From Macrotis lagotis (taxonomy: Eukaryota > Chordata > Mammalia > Peramelemorphia > Peramelidae), in NCBI RefSeq assembly GCF_037893015.1, contig NC_133661.1, positions 222,109,193-222,173,192 of the forward strand: a stretch of DNA of 64,000 bases, given 5' to 3'. Under the pieces are notes generated by a model that was given only the letters and a program-made list of their open reading frames with translations, was not told the origin of the DNA and searched no databases. The position numbers and the translations under genes were made by a program. Below, one piece after another: positions 1-8,912 of the stretch. Position 1 is the stretch's first letter. Each line of letters begins with the position of its first letter.

Positions 1-1577
1 AGCATCAGTCATCATAACTGTTTGGTATTGGCTAAGAAATAGAGTGGTGGACCAGTGGAATAGATTAGGTGTAAAAGCAGGAGATGATTATAGTAATCTG
101 CTGTTTGATAAACCCAAAGAATCCGGCCATTGGGATAAAAACTCCCTCTTTGATAAAAACTGCTAGGACAATTGGAAGTTAGTATGGAAGAAACTTAGAT
201 TAGACTAACACCTCACACCCTTTACCAAGATAAGATCCAAATGGTTACAGGACATAGACATAAAAAACAATACTATAAGCAAATTAGAAGATCAAGGACT
301 AGTCTACCTGTCAGAGCTATGGAAAGGGGAACAGTTTATGACTAAGGAAGAGTTGGAGAACATCACCAAAAACCAATTAGATGATTTTGATTACATTAAA
401 TTAAAAAGTTTTTGTATAGATAAAACCAATGTAATCAAGATCAAAAGAAATATAGTAAATTGGGAAACAATCTTTACAACTAATGATTCTGACAAAGGAC
501 TCATTTCTAAAATATACAGAGAACTGAGTCATATTTTTAAAACAAAAATCCATTCCCCAATTGACAAATGGTTAAAGGATATGCAAAGGCAATTTACAGA
601 TGAGGAGATCAAAGCAATCCATAGCCATATGAAAAAATGCTCTAAATCATTAATTATTAGAGAAATGCAAATTAAAGCTTCTCTGAGGTACCACCTCACA
701 CCACTCAGATTGGCCAGTATGACCAGGAATGATAATGATCATTGTTGGAAGGGATGTGGGAAATCTGGGACACTATTACACTGTTGGTGGAGCTGTGAAC
801 TCATCCAACCCTTCTGGAGAGCTATTTGGAACTATGCCCAAAGGGCAACAAAAATGTGCATACCCTTTGACCCAGAAATACCACTACTGGATCTATACCC
901 TGAAGAGATGAGGAAAAAGGGTAAAAACATTACTTGTACAAAAATATTTATGGCAGCCCTGTTTGTGGTGGCAAAGAATTGGAAATCCAGTAAATGTCCT
1001 TCAAGTGGGGAATGGTTTAGCAAACTGTGGTATATGTATGTCATGGAATACTATTGTTCTATTAGAAATCAGGAGGGACGGGATTTCAGGGAAACCTGGA
1101 GGGATTTGCATGAACTGATGCTGAGTGAGATTAGCATAACCAGAAAAACACTGTACACCCTAACAGCAACATGGGAGTGATGTTCAACCTTGAAGGACTT
1201 GCTCATTCCATCAGTGCAACAATTGGGAACAATTTTTGGCTGTCTGCAAAGGAGAGTACCATCTGTATCCAGATAAGGAGCTGTGAAGTTTGAACAAAGT
1301 ACAAGGACTATTCCCTTTAATTCGGAAAAAAACCCAGATGTCTTATGGTTTCATCTGGTTACCTCTGAGAATTCTGTTCTCTTTAAGGATATGATTTCTC
1401 TCTCATCACACCCAATTTGGATTGAGGTACAACATGGAAACAAAGTAAAGACTGACGGAGTGCTATCTGTGGGGTGGGGTGGGGGGAGGGAAGCAAGATT
1501 GGGGGAAAACTGTAAAACTCAAATAATATCTTTAATAAAAATTAAAAAAAAAGAAAAAAGAAAAAATAAAAAAATAA
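1..1577 (+). mobile_element. L1 LINE, 3' part (copy 1), cut by the window edge
   Basis: This is the 3' part of a marsupial-type L1 retrotransposon. The ORF2 remnant runs to 1180. A 3'UTR of about 365 bases follows, with a G-rich tract near 1472-1493 and an A-rich tail at about 1545-1577. The 5' part lies before the window. The copy is 5'-incomplete in this view and cannot be autonomous here. A second L1 tail follows after about 18 bases. Confidence 0.95.
2..1180 (+). pseudogene. L1 ORF2 C-terminal remnant (reverse transcriptase/endonuclease polyprotein)
   Basis: One frame from base 2 reads as the L1 ORF2 C-terminal third, which lies downstream of the reverse transcriptase. It starts with a VWYW..VDQWNR-like block and continues through KLRLD..LTPFTKI. 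It then has LISKIYREL, MKKCSKSLIIREMQIKASLRYHLTP, the cysteine-rich CWKGCGKSGTLLHCWW block and IPFDP..PLL. The order and spacing match mammalian L1 ORF2. Two stops at 164-166 and 206-208 break the frame. From the ATG at 338 the last 280 codons are open, ending at the natural stop at 1178-1180. The catalytic endonuclease and RT domains lie outside the window, so this piece alone has no enzymatic activity. Confidence 0.93.
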
Positions 1578-1594
1578 CATGTAATTGAGAAAAA

Positions 1595-2718
1595 AAAGAA
1601 ATGTAGTAAATTGGGAAACAATCTTTACAACTAATGATTCTGACAAAGAACTCATTTCTAAAATATACAGAGAACTGAGTCATATTTTTAAAACAAAAAG
1701 CCATTACCCAATTGACAAATGGTCAAAGGATATGCAAAGGCAATTTACAGATGAGGAGATCAAAGCATTCCATAGCCTTATGAAAAAATGCTCTAAATCA
1801 TTAATTATTAGAGAAGTTCAAATTAAAGCTTCTCTGAGGTACCACCTCACACCTCTCAGATTGGCCAGTATGACCAGGAATGATAATGATTATTTTTGGA
1901 AGGGATCTGGGAAATCTGGGACACTATTACACTGTTGGTGGAGCTGTGAACTCATCCAACCCTTCTGTAGACCTATTTGGAACTATGCCCAAAGAGCACC
2001 AAAAATGTGCATACACTTTGACCCAGCAATACCATTATTAGGTCTATACCCTGAAGAGATGAGGATAAAGTGTAAAAATATTACTTGTACAAAATATTTA
2101 TAGCAGCCCTGTTTGTGGTGGCAAAGAATTGGAAATCCAGTAAATGTCCTTCAATTGGGGAATGGCTTAGCAAACTGTGGTATATGTATGTCATGGAACA
2201 CTATTTTTCTATTAGACACCAGGAGGGACGGGATTTCAGGGAAACCTGGAGGGATTTGCATGAACTGATGCTGAGTGAGATGAGCAGAAGCAGAACACTG
2301 TACACCCTAATAGCAACATAGGAGTGATGTTCAACCTTGAAGGACTTGCTCATTCCATCAGTGCAACAATTGGGAACAATTTTGGGCAGTCTGCAAAGGA
2401 GAGTACCATCTGTATCCAGATAAGGAGCTGTGGAGTTTGAACAAAGTACAAGGACTATTCCCTTTAATTTAGAAAAAAAAACCAGATGTCTTATTGTCTG
2501 ATCTTGTTACCTCTGAGAATTCTGTGCTCTGTAAGGATATGATTTCTCTCTCATCACACCCGATTTGGATCAAGGTACAACATGGAAACAAAGTAAAGAC
2601 TGACAGAGTGCTATCTGAGGGGTGGGGGTCGGGGGAGGGAAGCAAGATTGGGGGAAAATTGTAAAACTCAAATAATATCTTTAATAAAAATAAATTTAAA
2701 AAAAGAAAAAAAACTTCA
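1595..2718 (+). mobile_element. 5'-truncated L1 LINE (copy 2)
   Basis: This repeats copy 1 from about its base 449 onward at high identity, including the 3'UTR and an A-rich tail. The ORF2 remnant reads in one frame from about 1600 to 2100 (DSDKELISKIYREL to NITCTKYL). It shifts frame where an A-run before TATTTATAG has one A fewer than copy 1. It then continues from 2085 to a stop at 2319-2321. The G-rich 3'UTR tract is at about 2620-2640. Its 5' end lies about 18 bases after the tail of copy 1, in the same orientation. I could not identify a convincing TSD in the A-rich flanks. Confidence 0.93.
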
Positions 2719-2898
2719 AGAAAAATAAAGTCTATATTCAGACACTATCAACAAAAATTTACAATTCTACAGATAGTGTTTTAATATTCCATTGTTTCCA
2801 GCATTTGTTATTTTCTCCTTCTATCATTTTAGCCAATTTGTTAAGTGTGAGATGATATCTCCAAGTTGCTTTAATTTGCATTTCTCTAATCAGTAATG

Positions 2899-2912
2899 AT
2901 TTAGAGTTATTT
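2899..2912. repeat. TSD, left copy, of the L1 ORF1 insertion
   Basis: The 14-mer ATTTAGAGTTATTT is identical to 3889-3902. The two copies border the inserted L1 piece inside an older L1 ORF2, and joining the flanks restores an ORF2-like reading order. Confidence 0.88.
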
Positions 2913-3888
2913 CCTCTCCATTTCTATTTTTCCCTCTGCTTCTAGGATATCAGGGCAATTTTCCTGTAATAATTCTTTGTAAATGATGTCAAGGCTTTTT
3001 TCCTGATCATGACTTTCAGGTATTCCAATAATTTTTAGATTATCTTTTCTAAATCTGTTTTCCATATCAGTTGTTTTTTCAATAAGATGTTTCGCATTTT
3101 CTTCTAATTTTTCATTCTTTTGATTTTGAAGTATTGATTCCTGATTTCTTGTAAATTCATCAATCTCCCTGAGTTCTATTCTTTGTCTGAATGATTTGTT
3201 TTCCTCAGAGAGCTTTCTTATCTCTTTTTCCATCTGTCCAATTTTGCTTTTTAAAGCATTCTTCTCCTCAATAACTTTTTGAACTGTTTTATCCATTTGA
3301 CCTAAGCTGGTTTTTGGCATGCTATTTTCTTCAGCATTTTTTAAGATTTCCTTGACTAGGCTGCTGACTTCATTTTCATGTTTTTCCTGTATCTCTCTCA
3401 TTTCTTTTCCCAGTCTTTCTTCTATCTCCTTCATTTGTTTTTTCAAAGTCTTTTTTGAGCTCTAGCATAGCCTGAGCCCAATTTCTGTTTTTTTCTTGGA
3501 GTCTTTAGATGCAGGAGCTTGTGCTTCCTCATCTTCAGACTGAGTGTTTTGATCCTTCTTGGGCTCACAGGCAAAATATTTATCAATGGTGTTCCTCTTG
3601 TTTCTCTTCTTGCTCATTTTCCCAGCCTAACCCTCTTTTGGGGGTGCTTCCTGAGCTTTTGGGACACTCCCACAAGGATCTCAGTGTGTGGGGCTCTATC
3701 CTCCCTCCTGGTCTGTGAATGACCATAAGTTCCCCTCTCTGTCACAGGACTGAGGTGGGGTGGGGCCCTGCTGTTCTATGGGGGTTACTAGACTGCGATC
3801 AGGATCTGAATGTGGTCAGAACTGCAGCGTCCTGTTCCAGGGGCAGAGCTCAGCAGTCTCTCTTCACTCCCCTCCCTAGGATCAATCA
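2913..3888 (-). mobile_element. L1 5'UTR plus ORF1 fragment inserted without a 3' end
   Basis: On the minus strand, bases 3888-3618 look like an L1 5'UTR. An ORF1 follows from an ATG at 3617-3615 (MSKKRNKRNTIDKYF). It reads through a coiled-coil region rich in E, K, Q and L, then RFRKDNLKIIGIPE at the start of the RRM, and stops abruptly after ILEAEGKIEMER. ORF1 encodes the L1 RNA-binding trimer protein. The frame is broken by a T-run at 3488-3494 and another at 3438-3443, which offset each other and leave a stop at 3464-3462 between them. Perfect 14-bp repeats flank the piece. It has no ORF2, 3'UTR or poly(A). Confidence 0.88.
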
Positions 3889-3902
3889 ATTTAGAGTTAT
3901 TT
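3889..3902. repeat. TSD, right copy, of the L1 ORF1 insertion
   Basis: Identical 14-mer to 2899-2912. In the insert's sense direction the TSD begins with A residues, as expected for L1 endonuclease target-primed reverse transcription. Confidence 0.88.
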
Positions 3903-4262
3903 TCACATCACTATATAAAGCTTTGATTTCTTCTTCCAAATACTGCTGTTTACATTCTGACCATTTATCAATTGTGGAATAACTCATATTCTTGTAAATT
4001 TGACAAACTTGTCTATATATTTGAGATATGAGAACTTCTGAGAAACTGTCTATAAATTCCCTCACCCATCCCCAATTTTCTGCTTTCCTTCTAATCTCGG
4101 TTATATTGGTTTTATTTTGTACAAAACCTTTTTTTTTTAATTTAATGAATCCATTTTACATCCCACCTTACCCTCTATCTCTTGTTTATTTATCAATTCT
4201 TCTCCTATCCATAAATCTAGATAGATATTAAGTTTCAGGTTCTTCTGATTCTAGTTCTTGTC

Positions 4263-4964
4263 TCTGACTTTGCAAAACAGCTGCCTCTCATTTTGAAATG
4301 AAAACACCTTAGTGATTTGATATCTTCAGTTCCATGTTAATGCTATTTTATAGCTGTCACTGCAAAACAAAGACTTAACTTTGGCTGTCACTTTGTAACA
4401 GTTGGATATTCCACCCCCTCTAAAAGATCACTTGTATGAGTAACCTCTTCAAGTTTTTGGAGCATCAAACTCAAGCTCATTATAATGAACACTGGAACTT
4501 TCTTTTAGTAAGCAGTTATTCCTCAATTCCTTATGAATAATCTCAGGTGGGAGGACAAATACTGTACCTCTGGATAAATGATTCCTGGGTAATCAGGGAC
4601 ATTATGTAACAAATATGAATTATTTTGGTGCAATAATTATTGGAGTGGATCCCTTCTAGTGAGAAAATAGCGTAGCATAGCCCTGATAATTTACACATCA
4701 GAGATTTTTGTTCATATATTGAAAGTTTTTGAACAAAACACTTGTATTGAATGCTCTAAAACTCAATTAACCTCTTTCTGTTTAGTAATTTAAAAAATGA
4801 CTATTTGTACAGAATGTGGTACCAAGTTTAAAAATATATATTTGCAAACTTTTATCTTTTCAAGCTTGATTTTATTTAGGAAATACCAAAAACCATTCAG
4901 AGTAAAGTACAATGAATGTTAGCTATAATATCATTTTAGCTCTCAACTAAGATGGCAACAAAGC
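4263..4964. other. Unassigned AT-rich sequence
   Basis: I recognise no gene or repeat here. There are no long open frames and no TSD-bounded block. Confidence 0.5.
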
Positions 4965-5155
4965 AATAGACTGATTTAGTCCTTGGGCTCCAAAGACTTG
5001 GGTTGAAATTCTGACTCTGCTGCTCACCATTGCAATATTTGATAAATTACTTTATATCTCTAGGCCTTAGTTTCTTCAGTTGTAAAATGAGGAGTGCTGA
5101 ACTAGATGACCTTTAAGGCTTCTTCCAACTCTATAGTTTTAATGTCTTTAAAATA
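4965..5155 (+). mobile_element. Old MIR/Ther-type SINE
   Basis: The order is a degraded tRNA-like head (GGGTTGAAATTCTGACTCTGC), a central TTAGTTTCTTCAGTTGTAAA motif, and an end with CTAGATGACC and CTTCCAACTCTA. This is typical of CORE-SINE/MIR relatives in plus orientation. Confidence 0.7.
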
Positions 5156-5841
5156 CCAGCAATCAATATAATTGAAACTTTTTTAACTGAATGAAAACCA
5201 ATTAAAATTCATGAGACTTACCCGTCATGCTTAAAATAATATATCACAAGAAGTGGAACCAAAATAGACAAATGATAGTAAGCATTCAGTAAAATGTTTC
5301 ATAAACCTTCCCAAACAGATCTAGAAAATCCCAAAATTTAAAATCTAGAAGAAGTTACAGTGATTTGTGGCAAGAGGAGGTTTCAGGCCAAGGCTAAGTC
5401 ACTTGCAGATCCATAACAAGGCACTGTGATGGAGACAAGTGCCAACTGCCACCTTTGTTGCTAATAATCCTCTTATGGGTCACAGATCTAGGACAACCTG
5501 AGAAGAGGACCATAGAGGGGGATTGATACTCTTGAGTAGGGAGACCCTGGGTAATGCATCAAGAAAGGAGGAAGTTCAAAAGCTGATTGCAGCAGCAGTG
5601 TGACTCAGACCCTAGACTGGGAGTAGGATTATTCTTAGAGCATCTAGCCCAGACTGTAGACAAGGATTGCAGATCAAAGGGAAGTCGACAATTTGACCAC
5701 TCTGAACCAAATAACTTTCCATTTAGCTCATAGGAGCTGAATACAACAGCAATCTTGCTCAGAACCAAACCCAGTTTAGGGAGGCAGCAATCCAAACTTG
5801 CCCTCAACCAGACCCCTTTTGCAGGCTTGCACATCCTCAGA
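5156..5841. other. Mostly unassigned; possible LINE 5' leader from about 5400
   Basis: No gene is seen. From about 5400 the sequence is less AT-rich. It resembles a LINE 5' leader and would join the ORF1-like stretch at 7148-7958 once the EEF1D retrocopy is removed. This link is inference. Confidence 0.3.
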
Positions 5842-5857
5842 CTGTCCCTGAGATCTT
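5842..5857. repeat. TSD, left copy, of the EEF1D retrocopy
   Basis: The 16-mer CTGTCCCTGAGATCTT is identical to 7132-7147 and lies next to the retrocopy's A-tail. Confidence 0.95.
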
Positions 5858-7131
5858 TTTTTTTTCCTTTGGCCATTTTTCTACATTTATTCACTTTTAA
5901 GACTCCACACTCTATAGCCTCTGACCTTCCACGACCTGCTGGATCCCAGTGGGGTGGAGAATTCTGGTGTCTGGTCAGCTCAGAGGAATAGCCACAATAG
6001 AGGCCAAACTTTATCATTCCATTATCTATCCCGAATCCAGTTGAAGCATCTCTGGAAGGCCCTATTCTCCTCGCTGGGAGGGAAGGTCAGAGTTTCAGTT
6101 CTATCTTCCTCAGAGGTTGCCCTTCCCACCCCTATTTCCCTAAAGATCCTAGTCCAGAACAGGCCTAAGCACCTCAAATTTCAGCCTTTATTTTGGTTAC
6201 AGAGTCACACACATTCAGGGGTCTTTTAGATCTTGTTGAAAACAGCTATGTCAACGCTCTGCACATAATCTTCGAACTTGGTGATCTCCTCTTCCAGGAT
6301 GTCTGTGCCCACCTTGTCATCCTCTACCACGCACTGGATCTGCAGCTTCCGAATACCATACCCCATGGGCACCAGCTTGGAGCCTCCCCAGACCAGTCCA
6401 TCCAGCTGTATGGAATGGACACATTCTTCCATCTTTGCCATGTCTGTTTCATCATCCCAAGGCTTGACATCTAGAAGAATGGAAGACTTTGGCTTCTTGG
6501 ACTTCTCTGCATACTGCTGAAGCCACTCCTCCCGAAGCCGGTCTGCTTCCTTGTCTTCTTCCTCATCATCACTACCAAACAAGTTAATATCATCATCTTC
6601 CTCATCATCTTCTGCTGGGGTGGCCACTTTCTTAGCAGGTGATGTGGTGGGCTCTATCTTCTGCATAGGGGACACATGCTGAGTCTGAGGAGCCAGAGAA
6701 CGGTGGGAGGGGGAGCTTTTCTCCAGGGTGCACAGCCGGGTTTCCAGCTTGGAGATGGTAAGCTGTAGGTCCTGAACCACACTTCGAAGGCTCTGGTTTT
6801 CTGCCTCTAGATTGGAAATTCTGGTGACCAGCTCACTATGGTCCCCACTGGGGCCACTGGAAGAGCTGGTGTTTGCACTGCCGGCCAGCGATTTCTGGAT
6901 ATTCTCCCTGGCTCTGGCAATGTCACGGAGGATCACACTGGCGCCGTTCTCCTATCGGGAAGAAATGGGCGCAGGACCATTCATCTGTTCATAGAATTTT
7001 CTCTCTGCATCATCATATTTGAATTTGTCGAACCAGATCTTCTCATGCACCAAGAAGCTGGTTGCCATTTTCACTCCGGAGAAGCGGAAGCTCAGTCCGA
7101 GACCAGCCTGGCGGGAAGCGACGCGAAAAGG
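5858..7131 (-). pseudogene. EEF1D: Full-length processed retrocopy of EEF1D (elongation factor 1 delta)
   Basis: EEF1D is the guanine-nucleotide exchange subunit of the eEF1B complex, which recharges eEF1A during translation. The coding part is 7068-6226: 280 codons plus a stop, against 281 residues in human EEF1D. It is collinear, intronless and without frameshift. Recognisable parts in order are the N-terminal [36 protein letters not shown], a leucine-zipper-like coiled coil, [10 protein letters not shown], an acidic [18 protein letters not shown] region, and the C-terminal exchange domain from [16 protein letters not shown] to FNKI. Codon 39, glutamine in the parent, is TAG (6954-6952), with no in-frame ATG until the HVSPM methionine. 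A few residues are missing near EKSKKPKSS. The 5'UTR is about 63 nt and starts with a pyrimidine tract. The 3'UTR is about 360 nt, with AATAAA 20 nt before a 10-base A-tail. The 16-bp TSD and A-tail show L1-mediated retroposition. Confidence 0.97.
5886..5891 (-). promoter_or_regulatory. Poly(A) signal used by the retrocopied EEF1D mRNA
   Basis: AATAAA on the minus strand lies 20 bases before the retrocopy's A-tail, normal spacing for cleavage. A second AATAAA at 6192-6187, just after the stop codon, matches the usual EEF1D signal and was read through. Confidence 0.8.
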
Positions 7132-7147
7132 CTGTCCCTGAGATCTT
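7132..7147. repeat. TSD, right copy, of the EEF1D retrocopy
   Basis: Identical 16-mer to 5842-5857. It abuts the first base of the retrocopied mRNA. Confidence 0.95.
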
Positions 7148-7602
7148 AATACTCACTTAATACTCCAAGAAGGCAACAACAGGACTAATTCAGGTTTTTC
7201 TTCCAGAAGTGCCCAGGATCCAAATCCAGAGTCAGGAAACAGGCTGATAGAATGGGTTAAACAAACAAATGAAAGGCATCCACCTTAATGAGCTATTATG
7301 GTATCAGGGATGCTTAAATACACAAGTACAAGAAGAAAATTTCTCCAAAAAATTTACAAGCAGAACCTCAGAAAAAAGCATAGTTTAGATGCAAACTTTT
7401 AAAGGAATTTTATAATATTTTTACAAATGAAATAATCATTTGCAAGAAAAAATTAGGGAAACAGTTATTTTTGGAAGAAAGAATTGGAAAGGGAATTAAC
7501 AGTTTGATATCACAGGTACAAAATCTTGCCAAAACAACAAACATGCTTAAAATTAGAATTGGCCAAATAGGAGCCAATGACTCCATGAAGCAATAAGAAA
7601 TA

Positions 7603-7656
<54 letters not shown>

Positions 7657-7958
7657 AAGGACTGGAAAAATAGAAGAGAATGTAAGGTATCTCATAAAAC
7701 CAAGTAACCTGGAAAAAAAATTTAAGAAGGAGAAAAAATTAAGAATTTTTGAACTATATAAATATTCTGACCAAAAAAGTGAGCCTAGATGTCATAGTTC
7801 AAGAAATTTTAAAAAAAACTGTCCACATCTCTTAAAACCAGAGGGCAAAGTAGAAATAGAAAGAATTCTCCAGGTGTCTTCTAAAAAAATTCCTAAAATG
7901 AAAACTCCCAGGAAGATCAGAATCAAAACCCTAAACCCTAAAGAAAAATTCCTACAAG
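7148..7958 (+). mobile_element. Degenerate LINE ORF1-like coiled-coil region
   Basis: Plus-strand frames give a broken but coherent coiled-coil text: QEKIREQLFLEERIGKGINSL, QVQNLAKTTNMLKIRI, then KIEENVRYLI..SNLEKNLRRR. The layout resembles the coiled coil and RRM entry of L1-type ORF1 proteins. Stops and shifts are frequent. A GA microsatellite lies inside the coil. The family is not resolved. Confidence 0.4.
7606..7653. repeat. (GA)n microsatellite
   Basis: About 48 bases of near-perfect GA dinucleotide repeat. Confidence 0.98.
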
Positions 7959-8577
7959 CAGTCAATCAATCATTCAATCAATAATCATTTGTTAAGCATC
8001 TATCAAGTTCCAGGCACTGTGCTAAGTCCTAGGGGGGTACAAAGAAAAAAAATGAATTCAAGTATTAAGTATCACAGTCAGGACCAGTCAATCAGTCAAT
8101 TAATTATTATTAATTATTAATCAATGATTATAATTATTATGTGTCAGGTCCTATGCTAAATACTGGGGATTAAAAAAGGGCAAAAGACAGTCTCAAGGAG
8201 CTCATAGCCTAGTTGGATGAACAATAAGTAAAGAAATAGGAAATAATTAAGAACAGAAAGACACTAGAGTTGAAAATTCTGGAGAGACTTTTGTAGATGA
8301 TAGGATTTGAGAGTTTAAAAGGAGGCAAGGAAGCCAGTAAGCAAAGATGAGGAAGGAGAACATTCTAGGCATGGGAATACCCAGAGAGCATGCCCAGAAT
8401 CAAGAGATGAAGTATATTGTTCGTGAAACAACAAGATCAATCAGTGGCTCTTAGTAAGGTATGATTCCTGATCTAGAATCAAACATCCTGGAGAATGAAG
8501 TCAAGCGGGCCTTAGGAAGCTTTGCTAACAATAAGACTGCTAATAATAAGAATTCCAGTTAAGTCATCTAAAATCCT

Positions 8578-8728
8578 TTAAAAATTTTTTTGAGATTTTA
8601 TTTTATTTGACACTTAAATGTTATGAAAATTTTTCAGCATATATCCACATGCATTTTTCTTCTACCATCCCTTTCCAACTCCCTCCCTTCAGCAGGGAGC
8701 AGTCTAGTGAACATTGTACATGTACATG
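8578..8728 (-). mobile_element. L1 3'UTR fragment inserted in the RTE
   Basis: This antisense, T-rich to CT-rich segment resembles the L1 3' ends at 23.5 kb and 52.1 kb. It interrupts RTE coding sequence. Flanking 13-mers at 8565-8577 and 8729-8741 differ at two positions and look like an aged TSD. Confidence 0.7.
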
Positions 8729-8759
8729 CCATTTAAAATTCTGAAAGATGATGCTGTTA

Positions 8760-8912
8760 GGGGGCAGCTAGGTGGCTTAGTGGATAAAGCACCAGCCCTG
8801 GAGTCAGGAGTACCTGGGTTCAAATCCGGTCTCAGACACTTAATAATTACCTAGATGTGTGGCCTTGGGCAAGCCACTTAACCCCACTTGCCTTGCAAAA
8901 AAACAAAAAAAA
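8760..8912 (+). mobile_element. CORE-SINE (WSINE1-like) inserted in the RTE
   Basis: The tRNA-like head GGGGCAGCTAGGTGGC carries box A/B-type promoter segments (GGTTCAAATCC). A CORE with GGCCTTGGGCAAGCCACTTA and an A-rich tail follow. A perfect 12-bp TSD, ATGATGCTGTTA, is at 8748-8759 and 8913-8924. The family name is from memory. Confidence 0.95.

Larger units (their letters stand above)
2770..4262 (-). mobile_element. Old L1 ORF2 fragment, split by a younger L1
   Basis: Both sides of the insertion at 2913-3888 read on the minus strand as L1 ORF2 C-terminal sequence. The upstream half, about 4262-3903, gives WEKFIDSFSEVLISQIYRQ..YKN..TIDKW. The downstream half, 2898-2770, gives LIREMQIKA..RYHLT..KLAKM..CWK. 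The element lacks its 3'UTR and has several stops, so it is an old dead fragment. Confidence 0.8.

Noticed and set aside
2907-3446. Host coiled-coil protein gene
   Set aside because: The coiled coil and RKDNLKIIGIPE entry are L1 ORF1, and the piece is TSD-flanked.
5559-6017. 152-codon minus-strand open frame
   Set aside because: It straddles the EEF1D 3'UTR, A-tail and flank, with no family resemblance. Chance frame.
6226-6936. 236-codon minus-strand open frame as a functional EEF1D-like gene
   Set aside because: It begins at a GTG that is a valine codon in EEF1D, downstream of an in-frame stop in an intronless, TSD-flanked retrocopy.
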